Notes: generated from the sequence alone by a model not told the origin. A DNA stretch of 58,517 nt from Thermoleophilia bacterium (GCA_020845695.1 JADLFG010000014.1:1-58517), one strand, 5' to 3'. Positions 8,676-17,456 are shown, numbered from the stretch's first letter. Numbers and translations are program-made.

Positions 8676-9653
8676 GTGACCGACATCGCATATCCGTTCT
8701 GGAGCGAGGCGGAGCTGGCGGAGCGCCGGGAGCACTCGATCGAGCTCTTTGTGGGAAGCTGGGGCCCCGAGCTCCAGGACGAGTACATCAAGCTGAAGAC
8801 TCGGTGTGCTGAGACGGTCAGCGAGCTACTCACCAGGACCGACAACCTGCGCGCGCTCCGGTCGGACCCGGCGTTCTTTCACCGGTCCGGTAACCGCGCG
8901 CTGCTGGCGCCAGCCCGCTTCATGACCGTTCCCCAGCTCAGCGAGGACAACTTCAAGGTGATTGCCAGAACGCTGGGGCCCGTGGAGACGTTACTTGCCT
9001 TCCTCGGACGCGAGCGCTTCCCGTGGATGGCGGAAGACCCGCCGGGAGAACCGACACCCGAGGCGATACGACGCGCCGTCGATGTTACGGCCGAGCTCTG
9101 GACGATTCAGAAGCAGGGGACGAGTCAGCGGATGGAAAGCTCCCGCGCGCAGGAGGAGGCGGTGCGAGCGCGGCTTGCCGCCTCCGGCTTGACCTTCGTG
9201 TCGCCCGCGGAGTTCGGAAGACGATCGCAATCGCTCGGGACGCGTTACGTTCAGTCGCTCGGGATCGTTCCCGCGAACGTTCGCGACCTCCTCGGTCTCG
9301 GCGAGTTCACCACCGAGCAGCTTGTTGCCGGCCACAAGTCCGACGTGCCGGTGCTCTTGCCGAGGGGCGTGCTGATGACAATCGAATGCAAGGTCTCCAA
9401 CTCGGCAACCAACTCCTACAAGAGGCTGATCCGGGAGACGGACGGTAAGCGCCGGGCGTGGCGCGAGCAGTTCGGCGACGGTGGGGTCCGGACGGCCGCC
9501 GTGATCTCGGGCGTCTACAGCGCAAAGAACCTGCTCGACGCGCAGAGCGAGGGGATGCTGATCTTCTTCGACCACGACCTCGGCGCTCTCGACGCGTTCC
9601 TCCGGTCTGGGGGCGAACCGCGGCCGGCGCGAAACGGGAGCCGGCAGCGATAG
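8676..9653 (+). CDS. XamI-like type II restriction endonuclease
   Basis: A 325-residue protein that I recognise as the RE_XamI family. The PD-(D/E)XK core is visible as D223, then E237-x-K239 in the segment SDVPVLLPRG...IECKVSNSATNS, the most conserved stretch of the family. XamI cuts GTCGAC; the same target is inferred here. The GTG start at 8676 is preferred because the open frame upstream runs through the methyltransferase promoter and lacks family similarity. The gene ends only 7 bases before tRNA-Pro on the other strand. Base composition is visibly less GC-rich than neighbours, which suggests transfer. Confidence 0.82.
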   Translation: MTDIAYPFWSEAELAERREHSIELFVGSWGPELQDEYIKLKTRCAETVSELLTRTDNLRALRSDPAFFHRSGNRALLAPARFMTVPQLSEDNFKVIARTLGPVETLLAFLGRERFPWMAEDPPGEPTPEAIRRAVDVTAELWTIQKQGTSQRMESSRAQEEAVRARLAASGLTFVSPAEFGRRSQSLGTRYVQSLGIVPANVRDLLGLGEFTTEQLVAGHKSDVPVLLPRGVLMTIECKVSNSATNSYKRLIRETDGKRRAWREQFGDGGVRTAAVISGVYSAKNLLDAQSEGMLIFFDHDLGALDAFLRSGGEPRPARNGSRQR

Positions 9654-9660
9654 ATCCCGA

Positions 9661-9734
9661 TCGGGACGGCCGGATTCGAACCGGCGACCCCCTGCTCCCA
9701 AAGCAGGTGCGCTACCAGGCTGCGCCACGTCCCG
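9661..9734 (-). tRNA. tRNA-Pro (anticodon TGG)
   Basis: Read on the minus strand, the segment folds into a complete cloverleaf. The 7-bp acceptor stem CGGGACG/CGTCCCG and a D arm with AGCCTGGTAGCGC come first. The anticodon stem is CCTGC/GCAGG with loop TTTGGGA, so the anticodon is TGG with G37, as expected for proline. The T arm is GTTCGAATCC. The discriminator is A and no CCA is encoded. The gene lies back to back with the 3' end of the restriction endonuclease gene, a typical place for a foreign module to sit. Confidence 0.95.
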
Positions 9735-9806
9735 TCTTCGGAGACAGTGTGACAGCGCGGGCGGGCGGGCGCCGCCCGGCGGGCCAGCCGCTGGTAGCCT
9801 CGGGCG

Positions 9807-10793
9807 GTGCTCGAAGCCCCGACCACGCCAGAGCTGGCCGAGCTCGAGGCCCGGCCGGCGGCGCGGCGGCGGCCGCTGCTCGGCTACGCGATGGTCGTGT
9901 CGGCGGCGTCGCTGTGGGCGGCGAACGGGGTCGTCAGCAAAGTGATCCTCCAGTCCGGGCTCTCGAGCTTCCGCCTCTCCGAGGTGCGCGCGCTCGGCGG
10001 CGCGATCCTGTTCACCGCGCTCGTGCTGGTCGTGAAGCCGCGGGCGCTCCGCGTCGGCCTGCGAGAGGCGCCATGGCTCGTCGCGTTCGGCCTCTGCCTC
10101 GCGTTCGTGCAGTTCTTCTACTTCGTCGCGATCGAGCGGCTCGAGATCGGCGTCGCGCTCGTGCTCCAGTATCTCTCGCCGGTCTGGGTGGCGCTGTGGG
10201 CCCGCTTCTACGTGCGCGAGCCGGTGCGGCGGCGACTCTGGCTCGCGCTCGCCCTGGCGCTCGCGGGGCTCTCGCTGGTCGTCGAGCTGTGGGGCGGCGG
10301 CGCCGGCCTCGACGGCGGCGGCGTCGCTGCCTGCCTCGCCGCCTCGTTCGCGTACGCGGGTTGGATCCTGCTCGCCGACCGCAGCCTCGAGCGGGGGCGC
10401 GAGACGATCTCGCTACCCGCGATCGGCTTCGTCGTCACGCTCGTCTTCTGGACGTTCGCCCAGCCGTGGTGGAGCTTCCCGGCGGGCGTCCTCGACGACG
10501 ACGTCTCCTTGCTCGGACGGATCGAGGACGTCAACCTGCCGATCTCGGTCCTGCTCGCGTTCGTGTTCGTCCTCGGCACGTTCGTCCCGTTCCTGCTCAT
10601 CTTCGGGGCGCTGCGCCACCTCTCGCCAACGCGCGTGACGGTCGTCGCGATGATCGAGCCCGTGGTCGCCGCCCTCGTGGCGTACGGGTGGCTCGGCGAG
10701 GAGCTCGCGACCGGGCAGATCGCGGGTTGCCTGCTCGTGCTCGCCGGAGTCGGCCTCGCCCAGACGGCGCGTGCCACGAGACCTGCGGGCTAG
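9807..10793 (+). CDS. EamA/DMT-family exporter
   Basis: A 328-residue membrane protein with ten predicted helices in two EamA repeats. The first starts at about residue 25 (LLGYAMVVSAASLWAANGVVSKV) and the second after about 165. Drug/metabolite transporters of this type export small metabolites or amino acids across the cytoplasmic membrane; the substrate cannot be read from the sequence. The start codon is GTG. The N-terminal 24 residues are hydrophilic with Glu and Arg. It stands alone between tRNA-Pro and ispH. Confidence 0.85.
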   Translation: MLEAPTTPELAELEARPAARRRPLLGYAMVVSAASLWAANGVVSKVILQSGLSSFRLSEVRALGGAILFTALVLVVKPRALRVGLREAPWLVAFGLCLAFVQFFYFVAIERLEIGVALVLQYLSPVWVALWARFYVREPVRRRLWLALALALAGLSLVVELWGGGAGLDGGGVAACLAASFAYAGWILLADRSLERGRETISLPAIGFVVTLVFWTFAQPWWSFPAGVLDDDVSLLGRIEDVNLPISVLLAFVFVLGTFVPFLLIFGALRHLSPTRVTVVAMIEPVVAALVAYGWLGEELATGQIAGCLLVLAGVGLAQTARATRPAG

Positions 10794-10890
10794 GACCGAT
10801 GCGGGCACCGGGGGACGATCATCGCCGCGACCGATCCCGCCGACGGTTCCCCGCCCGCCGGCGCGGGCTGCGTGGCTACCATCGGTCGCG

Positions 10891-11841
10891 GTGGTACGAC
10901 GGGTTCTCCTCGCCTCGCCCCGCGGGTTCTGCGCGGGGGTCGAGAGGGCGATCGACACGGTGGAGCAAGCTCTCGAGTTGTGGGGCGCTCCCGTCTACGT
11001 GCGCCGCCAGATCGTCCACAACAGCCACGTCGTGCGCGACCTCGAGCGGCGGGGCGTCGTGTTCGTCGAGTCCGAGGAGGACGTCCCGGCCGGCGAGGTC
11101 GTGATCCTCGCCGCCCACGGGGTCGCGCCGGACGTCCACGCGTCGGCGCGCACCCGCGGCCTGCGCGTCGTCGACGCCACGTGCCCGCTCGTGACGAAGG
11201 TGCACTCGGAGGCGCGCGCCTACGCGGCGCTCGGCCACACGATCGTGCTGATCGGCCACGCCGGCCACGACGAGGTGGTCGGGACGATCGGGGAGGCGCC
11301 CGACTCGACCGTGCTCGTGCAGACGGAGGCGGAGGCCGAGCGGCTCGAGCTGACCGGCCGGGGCCCGGTCGCCTACCTGATGCAGACGACCCTGTCGGTC
11401 GACGACGCCGCCGCGATCGTGGGCGTGCTCAGGCGGCGCTTCCCCGGGATCGAGGGGCCGCGCCGCGACGACATCTGCTACGCGACCGCGAACCGCCAGC
11501 GGGCGGTCAAGGCGCTCCTGCCCGAGGTGGAGCTCGTCCTCGTCGTCGGCTCCGTGACGAGCTCCAACTCGAGCCGGCTCGTCGAGGTGGCGCGCGCGGG
11601 CGGCGTCCCCGCGTACCTGATCGACGACGAGTCGGCGATCGACGAGCGCTGGCTCGAAGGCGTCGAGACCGTCGGGCTCACCTCCGGAGCGTCCGCGCCC
11701 GAGCATCTCGTCGACTCCGTCTGCGCGTGGTTTCGCGAGCGTGGCAGCGTGGAGATCCGGCAGCAGCGCTCGGTGCGCGAGGACGTGACGTTCCGGCTGC
11801 CCGTGCTCGAGCCGCAGCGCGAGCCCGTCACGGCGCCCTGA
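10891..11841 (+). CDS. ispH: 4-hydroxy-3-methylbut-2-enyl diphosphate reductase
   Basis: The last enzyme of the MEP isoprenoid pathway; it reduces HMBPP to IPP and DMAPP with a [4Fe-4S] cluster. All three cluster cysteines are present: PRGFCAGVERAID, ATCPLVTKVH and DICYATANRQ. The SVTSSNSSRL substrate-binding loop follows. The length of 316 residues is normal. The GTG start at 10891 is chosen because the family begins right at VRRVLLASPRGFC; the open frame upstream is not conserved. It ends inside the convergent ileS gene (14-base overlap of the two 3' ends). Confidence 0.95.
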   Translation: MVRRVLLASPRGFCAGVERAIDTVEQALELWGAPVYVRRQIVHNSHVVRDLERRGVVFVESEEDVPAGEVVILAAHGVAPDVHASARTRGLRVVDATCPLVTKVHSEARAYAALGHTIVLIGHAGHDEVVGTIGEAPDSTVLVQTEAEAERLELTGRGPVAYLMQTTLSVDDAAAIVGVLRRRFPGIEGPRRDDICYATANRQRAVKALLPEVELVLVVGSVTSSNSSRLVEVARAGGVPAYLIDDESAIDERWLEGVETVGLTSGASAPEHLVDSVCAWFRERGSVEIRQQRSVREDVTFRLPVLEPQREPVTAP

Positions 11842-14800
11842 CGACCGCGATGCCCTCGCCTGGGCGCCGCTCGACCCCGACGGCGAGCGTCTCGCGCGCG
11901 ATCCGCTCCCCGTGGACGGCGAACACCGCCTCCTCGTCGTGGGCGATCACGATCCGGTCGGTGATCTCGAGCCCCGCCTCCTTGCGCAGCCGCTGAATCT
12001 GGTGGATCACGTCGAGCGCTCTGCCCTCGAGCTCGAGCTCGGCGTCGACGCGCGTATCGACGGCCACGACGAGGTCGGCATCCTGGGCGACCGCGAACCC
12101 GTCCCGGGCGACGTACTCGAGCGCGAACTCGCCCGCGACCAGCTCGTGGGCCCCGGCGCGGAGGCGTCCTCCGTCGACGTCGAAGTCGCCCTCGGCGAGC
12201 CTGCGGCGCAGGTCGGGCAGATCGGCCCCGAGCCGGGGGCCGACGAGGTCGAGCCGCGGCGTCGCCCGGAGCGTCGCCACCCCGGACGGGTCGAGGGCGA
12301 GCTCGACCTCCTTCACGTTCAGCTCGCCCGCGACCTCCTCGACCTGGCGGGCGATCGCCTCCTGGCGCTCCGGATCGGGCGCGCAGACGACGACGCGGCG
12401 AAGCGGCTGGCGCAGCTTCACCCCGGCTGCCTGGCGGGCGGCCCGGCCGAGCTCGATCGCCTGGCGGGCGTCCGCGACCTCTGCGACGAGCGCCTCGTCG
12501 GCGAGCTCCGCGAGCGGCTCCGGCCAGCCGGCAAGGAAGACGCTGTCGGGAGCGTCCTCGCAGGCCTCGGAGACGAGGCGCTGCCAGAGGTGCTCGGCGA
12601 GGAACGGCATCACGGGCCCGATCACCCGGACGGCCTGAACGAGCGCGTACCAGAGCGTGCGGAACGCCGCGTCGTCGTACTCGTAGAAGCGCCGGCGGGA
12701 GCGGCGGATGTACCAGTTCGAGAGGTCGTCGACGAACGCCTCGAATGCGCGGATCACGCCGACGGTCATGAACGACTCGTAGGCGCGGGTTGCGTCGGCG
12801 AGGAGCTCCTGCGTGCGCGCGAGGAGCCAGCGGTCGAGCGGCCGCAGCTCCGCGCTCGCGATCGTGCCGGCGAGATCGTCGTAGCGGGGGCGGAAGCCCT
12901 CGATCCCGGCGTAGGTGACGAGGAACGAGACGGAGTTCCAGGTCGTGAGCAGCTTGCGCTTGACCAGCTCGGCGGGGCCGAAGCCGAAGCGGATGTTCTG
13001 GCTCGGAGGCTGTGCGCAGTACATCCAGCGCATCACGTCCGCGCCCATCCGGGCGAACGCCTCATCCGCGTCGATCGCGTTCCCGAGCGAGCCGTGCATG
13101 GCGCGGCCGTGCTCGTCGAGCAGCTTCTCGTAGGAGAGCACCTGGCGGTACGGGGCCCGGCCGTCCAGGACGACGGACATGAACATGAGCGAGTAGAACC
13201 AGAGCCGGATCTGCTCGCGCATCTCCGAGACCCAGTGGGCCGGGAACCAGCGCTCCCAGTGGGCGTGGTCGGACAGATCCGCCCCGGAGAGCCCGCGCGA
13301 CGCTCCGGTCGCGTAGCCGCCCTCGACGGCGGCCTGGTTGCGCCAGCCGAGCGTCGCGAACGGGACGATGCCCGCGTCGAGCCAGACGTCCCCGACCTCG
13401 GGAATCCGGTGGACGTCCCCACCGCAGCTCTCGCAGCGGATCGTGACCTCGTCGATCCAGGGCCGATGCAGCTCCTCGAGCCCCTCGAGGCCGGCCGTCG
13501 CGCGCTCTTTCAGCTCGGCGAGCGACCCGATCACGTTCAGGTGGCCGCACGCGCACGGGTAGAACGGCAACGGCAACCCAAAGTAGCGCTGGCGCGAGAT
13601 GTTCCAGTCGCCCATGTTGCGCAGCCAGTCGTCCATCCGCTTGCCGAAGTAGTCGGGCGTCCACTCGACGGTCGCGTTCGCCTCGAGCAGGGCCGGCCGG
13701 ACCGGGTCGGCGGCGATGAACCAGTCGTCGGTGAGCCGGAAGATCAGCGGCGTCTCGCAGCGCCAGCAGAACGGGTAGCGATGCTCGATCTCGCCAGCGC
13801 CCGCGAGCAGCCCGCGCTCGCGCAGGTCGTCGACGATCGGGCCCGCTGCCTCGACGGTCGAGAGCCCCGCCAGCCAGCCGTAGCTGTCGTGGAACCGGCC
13901 GGCCTCGTCGACGGGGGCGAGGATCGCGAGCTCGTGGAGCTTCGAGAGCTCGAAGTCCTCGCCGCCGCAGCCGGGGGCGATGTGGACGATCCCGCTGCCC
14001 TCCTCGAGCGAGACCTCGTCCCAGGCGATCACGCGGTGCTCGACACCACGCGCGGCCGGCAGCGAGTCGAACGGGCCCGTGTACGCGAGGCCGACGAGCT
14101 CCGATCCCTTGACGACCCGAACCGGCTCGGCGTCGGGGTAGCGGGCGCCGGCGACCCAGTCGCCGCCGGGAAGCAGCGCGTAGTCGGCATCCGGGAGCAC
14201 GGCGGCCGCCACGTTCGCGGGCAGCGTCCACGGGGTCGTCGTCCAGACGAGGAGCGCCTCACCGTCCCGGCCAGCGAGCGGGAAGCGTACGAACAGGGAC
14301 GGGTCGGTCTTGTCGAAGTAGTAGCCGGCCAGCTCGTGCTGCGAGATCGACGTGCCGCAGCGCGGGCACCACTCCGTCGAGCGGTGCCCCCGGTAGAGCC
14401 AGCCGCGCTCGTGCACGATCGCGAGGAAGCGCCAGATGTACTCGATGTTCGTGTCGGAGAACGTGAAGTAGTCGTTGCCCCAGTCCATCCACATGCCGAG
14501 GCGCCTGGACTGCTCGGTGATCGCGGCGGCCGACCAGGCGACCTTGTCGCGGCAGCGCCTCGAGAACTCGGCGAGGCCGAACTCCTCGATCTCCTTCTTC
14601 GAGTCCAGCCCGAGCTCGCGCTCGACGCCGACCTCGACCCAGAGGCCCTGGCAGTCGAAGCCGTTCTGGTAGCGCTGGTGGAAGCCGCGCAGCGCCTTGT
14701 AGCGCTGGAAGACGTCCTTGAGCGTGCGGCCCCACATGTGGTGGACGCCCATCCGCTTGTTGGCGGTGATCGGGCCGTCGATGAAGCTCCAGATCGGGCC

Positions 14801-14911
14801 GTCCGCGTTGCGCTCCCGCAGCCGCTCGAACACGCGGCGCTCCTCCCAGAGCGCGAGCACCTCCTCCTCGAGGGCAGCATGATCGGGAACGGGTGGGAGC
14901 CGCTCGAGCAC
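11828..14911 (-). CDS. ileS: Isoleucyl-tRNA synthetase, IleRS2-like with GVHH signature
   Basis: A 1027-residue class I synthetase that charges tRNA-Ile in the cytosol. The Rossmann core, CP1 editing insert, a zinc-like CPRC knuckle and the C-terminal anticodon-binding part are all there. The active-site HXGH signature is replaced by G55-V-H-H58 (in MGVHHMWGRT): first and third residues are swapped. The KMSKS loop is also unusual, AMHGS at 604-608 before LGN. Length and the eukaryote-like sequence fit the IleRS2 type. Published work links the GXHH form of IleRS2 to very strong mupirocin resistance. This is the only IleRS gene in view. Confidence 0.93.
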   Translation of the reverse strand: MLERLPPVPDHAALEEEVLALWEERRVFERLRERNADGPIWSFIDGPITANKRMGVHHMWGRTLKDVFQRYKALRGFHQRYQNGFDCQGLWVEVGVERELGLDSKKEIEEFGLAEFSRRCRDKVAWSAAAITEQSRRLGMWMDWGNDYFTFSDTNIEYIWRFLAIVHERGWLYRGHRSTEWCPRCGTSISQHELAGYYFDKTDPSLFVRFPLAGRDGEALLVWTTTPWTLPANVAAAVLPDADYALLPGGDWVAGARYPDAEPVRVVKGSELVGLAYTGPFDSLPAARGVEHRVIAWDEVSLEEGSGIVHIAPGCGGEDFELSKLHELAILAPVDEAGRFHDSYGWLAGLSTVEAAGPIVDDLRERGLLAGAGEIEHRYPFCWRCETPLIFRLTDDWFIAADPVRPALLEANATVEWTPDYFGKRMDDWLRNMGDWNISRQRYFGLPLPFYPCACGHLNVIGSLAELKERATAGLEGLEELHRPWIDEVTIRCESCGGDVHRIPEVGDVWLDAGIVPFATLGWRNQAAVEGGYATGASRGLSGADLSDHAHWERWFPAHWVSEMREQIRLWFYSLMFMSVVLDGRAPYRQVLSYEKLLDEHGRAMHGSLGNAIDADEAFARMGADVMRWMYCAQPPSQNIRFGFGPAELVKRKLLTTWNSVSFLVTYAGIEGFRPRYDDLAGTIASAELRPLDRWLLARTQELLADATRAYESFMTVGVIRAFEAFVDDLSNWYIRRSRRRFYEYDDAAFRTLWYALVQAVRVIGPVMPFLAEHLWQRLVSEACEDAPDSVFLAGWPEPLAELADEALVAEVADARQAIELGRAARQAAGVKLRQPLRRVVVCAPDPERQEAIARQVEEVAGELNVKEVELALDPSGVATLRATPRLDLVGPRLGADLPDLRRRLAEGDFDVDGGRLRAGAHELVAGEFALEYVARDGFAVAQDADLVVAVDTRVDAELELEGRALDVIHQIQRLRKEAGLEITDRIVIAHDEEAVFAVHGERIARETLAVGVERRPGEGIAVVRAP

Positions 14912-14987
14912 TGCGTCAGTCTAACCGGCGGATTTTTCGCGCTCGCCAGTTCGTTGTCATCTGCAAGAAACCGAACCGGAGGCTGAA

Positions 14988-15305
14988 TTGACAACCAGTG
15001 TGACCACGTCCACGTTCGACTCGGAGGTGCTCGAGAGCGCCCAACCCGTGATCGTCGACTTCTGGGCCGAGTGGTGCGGGCCGTGCCACGCGGTCGCGCC
15101 CGTGCTCGACCGGATCGCCGAGGAGCGCAGCGAGCTCAAGATCGTCAAGGTGAACATCGACGAGGAGCCCGACCTCGCGCGCCGCTACGGCGTGCTGAGC
15201 ATCCCGACGATCATCCTGTTCAAGAGCGGCGAGCCGGCCGCGGCCGCCGTCGGCGCGCAGCCGAAGCAGATGCTCGAGCGCAATCTCGGGCTCGTGGCCG
15301 CGTAG
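14988..15305 (+). CDS. trxA: Thioredoxin
   Basis: A 105-residue thioredoxin with the redox motif WCGPC (C30 and C33) and the cis-proline in SIPTII. It reduces disulfides in cytosolic proteins with electrons from thioredoxin reductase (not in the window). The start is TTG with a good GGAGG ribosome site about 6 bases upstream; a GTG four codons later is the alternative. His instead of the common Lys follows CGPC. It is divergent from ileS across a 76-base gap that must carry both promoters. Confidence 0.9.
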   Translation: MTTSVTTSTFDSEVLESAQPVIVDFWAEWCGPCHAVAPVLDRIAEERSELKIVKVNIDEEPDLARRYGVLSIPTIILFKSGEPAAAAVGAQPKQMLERNLGLVAA

Positions 15306-15374
15306 GCGCCGCGCCCACCTTCCCCTCCCGCGGGGTGGCGGCGCCGCTGCCCCGCGATTCCGTACGATCGGGGC

Positions 15375-15716
15375 GTGCAGCACCAGCTCGCGTCGATCCA
15401 CGAGCTCGCCCGGATCGAGCTCCTGGCCGGCCTGCCGGGTGAGGTGCTCGGCCGGTTGGCGGGACGGATGATCCGCCGCTCGCTGGCGCCGGGCGACACG
15501 ATCCTCGAGGGAGCGGACGCCCACGGGCGTTTCCACGTCGTCGTCTCCGGGATGCTCGCGAGCGGTGGTCAGACGCTGCGGCCGGGCGACACGCTCGGGG
15601 GGCTCGAGCCGCTCGACCCCGCTGTGCGCGCGCTCACGCCGGCCATCGTCGCGAGCTGCGACGACGCGACGTTCGAGGAGCTGATCCGACCCGTGCTCGG
15701 CTCCGGCCCGCTCTGA
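15375..15716 (+). CDS. Small cyclic-nucleotide-binding domain protein
   Basis: A 113-residue protein that is essentially one cNMP-binding beta-roll. It has an N-terminal helix pair (LLAGLPGEVLGRLAGRM), then strands with LAPGDTILEGAD and VVSGML, and the late LRPGDTLGGLEPL strand. It lacks a DNA-binding or catalytic partner domain, so it is a stand-alone sensor or a degenerate Crp-like domain. The phosphate-binding cassette with its Arg is not clearly present, so ligand binding is doubtful. GTG start. It may be co-transcribed with thioredoxin 70 bases upstream. Confidence 0.65.
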   Translation: MQHQLASIHELARIELLAGLPGEVLGRLAGRMIRRSLAPGDTILEGADAHGRFHVVVSGMLASGGQTLRPGDTLGGLEPLDPAVRALTPAIVASCDDATFEELIRPVLGSGPL

Positions 15717-15764
15717 CGCCGGCTCAGGGGCGCGACGCGGCCGACGAGAGCACGGCGTCGCCGC

Positions 15765-16106
15765 TCAACTGCCCGCCGCGGTGAGCAGAGCGAGAGCTAC
15801 GGCCTCGAGAACGAGCAGGCCGATGAGCGCAAGCAGTGTCGGCCGCTTGCGTCTGCCTACAAGTCCGACTATGAGGACGATGCCCGCCGGAGCGAGCGCG
15901 ATCGCGGCACGACTCCCATCTCCGCCAAGAGCTCCGCAGACATCGCCACGAAACGTCCCTTCATCGACGTTCTCGCTGCAGACACCCGTGGCTATGCCCG
16001 AAACGATCACTCCGGCAACGAGAGCGACGCTCGTGAGGAACGCAATCGACCACACCGTCATCGCCCCGGAGCTGTGCGCGTCCTCGGTGTTTTTCTCGCC
16101 TAGCAC
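15765..16106 (-). CDS. Hypothetical small membrane protein
   Basis: A 113-residue protein with three hydrophobic segments (about residues 18-42, 68-84 and 88-110) and a short loop with two Cys between the first two (ATGVCSENVDEGTFRGDVCG), which would be outside if the N-terminus is in. I do not recognise a family. Codon use is less GC-biased than neighbours (for example several A/T third positions). The next 100 bases, up to the IS3 element, contain nothing I can identify. Confidence 0.55.
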   Translation of the reverse strand: MLGEKNTEDAHSSGAMTVWSIAFLTSVALVAGVIVSGIATGVCSENVDEGTFRGDVCGALGGDGSRAAIALAPAGIVLIVGLVGRRKRPTLLALIGLLVLEAVALALLTAAGS

Positions 16107-16212
16107 TAATCAGCCCCACGCGTTACTTGCCTGTTGACGCTGAGCATGCCGCGGGTGATCCATGCTATTCGGCGTGCGCTCCGCGACAGTCAATCCATGC
16201 CGCCCTGGCCGG

Positions 16213-16245
16213 CCCCCGTTTGTCGGTTCAGCCGCTATGAGAGTC
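16213..16245. repeat. Left terminal inverted repeat of IS3 element
   Basis: Reads CCCCC, 4 bases, GTCGGT, then a stretch ending GAGTC. It matches the reverse complement of 17424-17456 at about 24 of 29 scored bases outside the 4-base variable gap. It lies at the 3' end of orfB. Confidence 0.75.
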
Positions 16246-17104
16246 GGGTTGGTGTTTCTTTCTCCTTCGTGGTCAGGGTAGCGGCGTAGACGGCCGGCGG
16301 TTTCCAGCCGAGGCTCGAGTGCGGCCGTTTGTGGTTGTAGATGTTCGTCCAGTCATTGATGACGGTTTGCGCTTCGAGCAGCGAGTCGAACGCCTCGACG
16401 GAGAGCACCTCGTCGCGGACGCGGGAGCCGAACGACTCGACGAACGGGTTCTGCCAGGGCGAGCCGGGCTCGATGAAGCTGCGTCCGGCGCCGCCGAGCC
16501 GGCACCAGTCGCGCAGCGCGTTGGCGGTCATCTCGGGGCCGTTGTCCATCCGCACGAGCTCGGGCCCCGTGCCGCGCTCACGGACGATCTGGTCGAGCAC
16601 GCGCACCGTGTGGTCTGAGTCGATCGAGCGGGCAACCCGGATCGCCAACGCCTCCCGGGTGTACTCGTCGACGACGTGGAGCAGCTTCAGCGCCCTGCCG
16701 TCGGTCGTGGTGTCGAACTGGAAGTCCAAGGCCCAGACGTGATCCGGCCGCTCGGCGCGAAGCCGCTTCGCCGCAACGGTCGAGTCGCCGAGCCGAAGCC
16801 GCTTTCGCTTCCGCTGCGCCACGCGCAGGCCCTCCTCGCGCCACAGCCGCTGAACCTTCTTGCGGTTCACCGCCCAGCCCTCCTCACGGACAGCACCCCA
16901 GGCGAGCCGATAACCCCAACGCGGATGCTCCGCCGACAGCCGCCGCAGCCGCTCCCGCAACGCGTCGTCGCGCCCGCCGCCGTGGCGGGGCCGGTGACGC
17001 TGGGTCGAGCGGTGCTGACCCGCGACCTGACACGCCCGCCGCTCAGACAGCCCGAGCCGATCCTCAAGCATCCGGACCGCCTCGCGCCTGCGCGACGGGC
17101 TCAC
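16235..17104 (-). CDS. IS3-family transposase OrfB (DDE integrase)
   Basis: A 289-residue catalytic subunit. An HTH_21-like N-terminal region (RRRLSAEHPRWGYRLAW) is followed by the rve integrase core. The DDE triad is visible: Asp in VWALDFQF, Asp in LVRMDNGPEM and Glu in NPFVESFGS, with the terminal NHKRPHSSLGWKPP block. The GTG start overlaps the orfA stop by 4 bases (GTGA) in a different frame. OrfB may thus be made by re-initiation or as an OrfAB frameshift fusion as in other IS3 members. It lacks damage. Confidence 0.92.
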   Translation of the reverse strand: MSPSRRREAVRMLEDRLGLSERRACQVAGQHRSTQRHRPRHGGGRDDALRERLRRLSAEHPRWGYRLAWGAVREEGWAVNRKKVQRLWREEGLRVAQRKRKRLRLGDSTVAAKRLRAERPDHVWALDFQFDTTTDGRALKLLHVVDEYTREALAIRVARSIDSDHTVRVLDQIVRERGTGPELVRMDNGPEMTANALRDWCRLGGAGRSFIEPGSPWQNPFVESFGSRVRDEVLSVEAFDSLLEAQTVINDWTNIYNHKRPHSSLGWKPPAVYAATLTTKEKETPTRLS

Positions 17105-17385
17105 CAGTTTCCCCTCGCTATCTCCTTCAACGCCTGATTCTCGAGCAGCTGATCCGCAACGATCCGCTTCAGCCGCGTGTTCTCACGCTCAAGCTCCTTC
17201 AGCCGCTTCGCATCGTCGGCCTTCAGCCCGCCATACTGCTGGCGCCAGCGGTGCAGCGTCTGCTCCGACACCTCCAGCCGCTTCGCCACCACCGCGACCT
17301 CCAGGCCCTCCCCGAGCAGCTTATCGGCCTCACGCAGCTTCCTGATGATCTGCTCCGGCGTATGCCGGCGTCTCGCATGTCCCAT
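17101..17385 (-). CDS. IS3-family transposase OrfA
   Basis: A 94-residue DNA-binding subunit. A helix-turn-helix (RRRHTPEQIIRKLREADKLL and VSEQTLHRWRQQYGG) is followed by a leucine-zipper-like helix (LKELERENTRLKRIVADQLLEN) used for multimerisation. The start is placed at the ATG of MGHARRRHTPEQ because OrfA proteins begin there; 15 extra upstream codons run toward the terminal repeat. It overlaps orfB by 4 bases. Confidence 0.9.
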   Translation of the reverse strand: MGHARRRHTPEQIIRKLREADKLLGEGLEVAVVAKRLEVSEQTLHRWRQQYGGLKADDAKRLKELERENTRLKRIVADQLLENQALKEIARGNW

Positions 17386-17423
17386 CGCTCCGATCGTCCT
17401 CCCTGCCCGACAACGGGCGGTAA

Positions 17424-17456
17424 GACTCACAGAGCGACCGGACCGACCTCAGGGGG
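17424..17456. repeat. Right terminal inverted repeat of IS3 element
   Basis: Read on the minus strand: CCCCC, TGAG, GTCGGT, then a stretch ending GAGTC; partner of the repeat at 16213-16245. Three further bases (TGA) complete a TGACCCCC tip. It lies 38 bases upstream of the orfA start. Confidence 0.75.

Noticed and set aside
9654..9660. An integration site repeat (att) generated at the tRNA-Pro 3' end
   Set aside because: I searched by eye around the other end of the restriction-modification pair (6870-6935) and found no copy of the tRNA 3' end; no integrase is present.
11912..14986. A very long open frame (over 1000 codons) on the plus strand opposite ileS
   Set aside because: Composition is Glu/Arg/Val/Ala-rich, the typical mirror image of a GC-rich gene; ileS explains the whole stretch.
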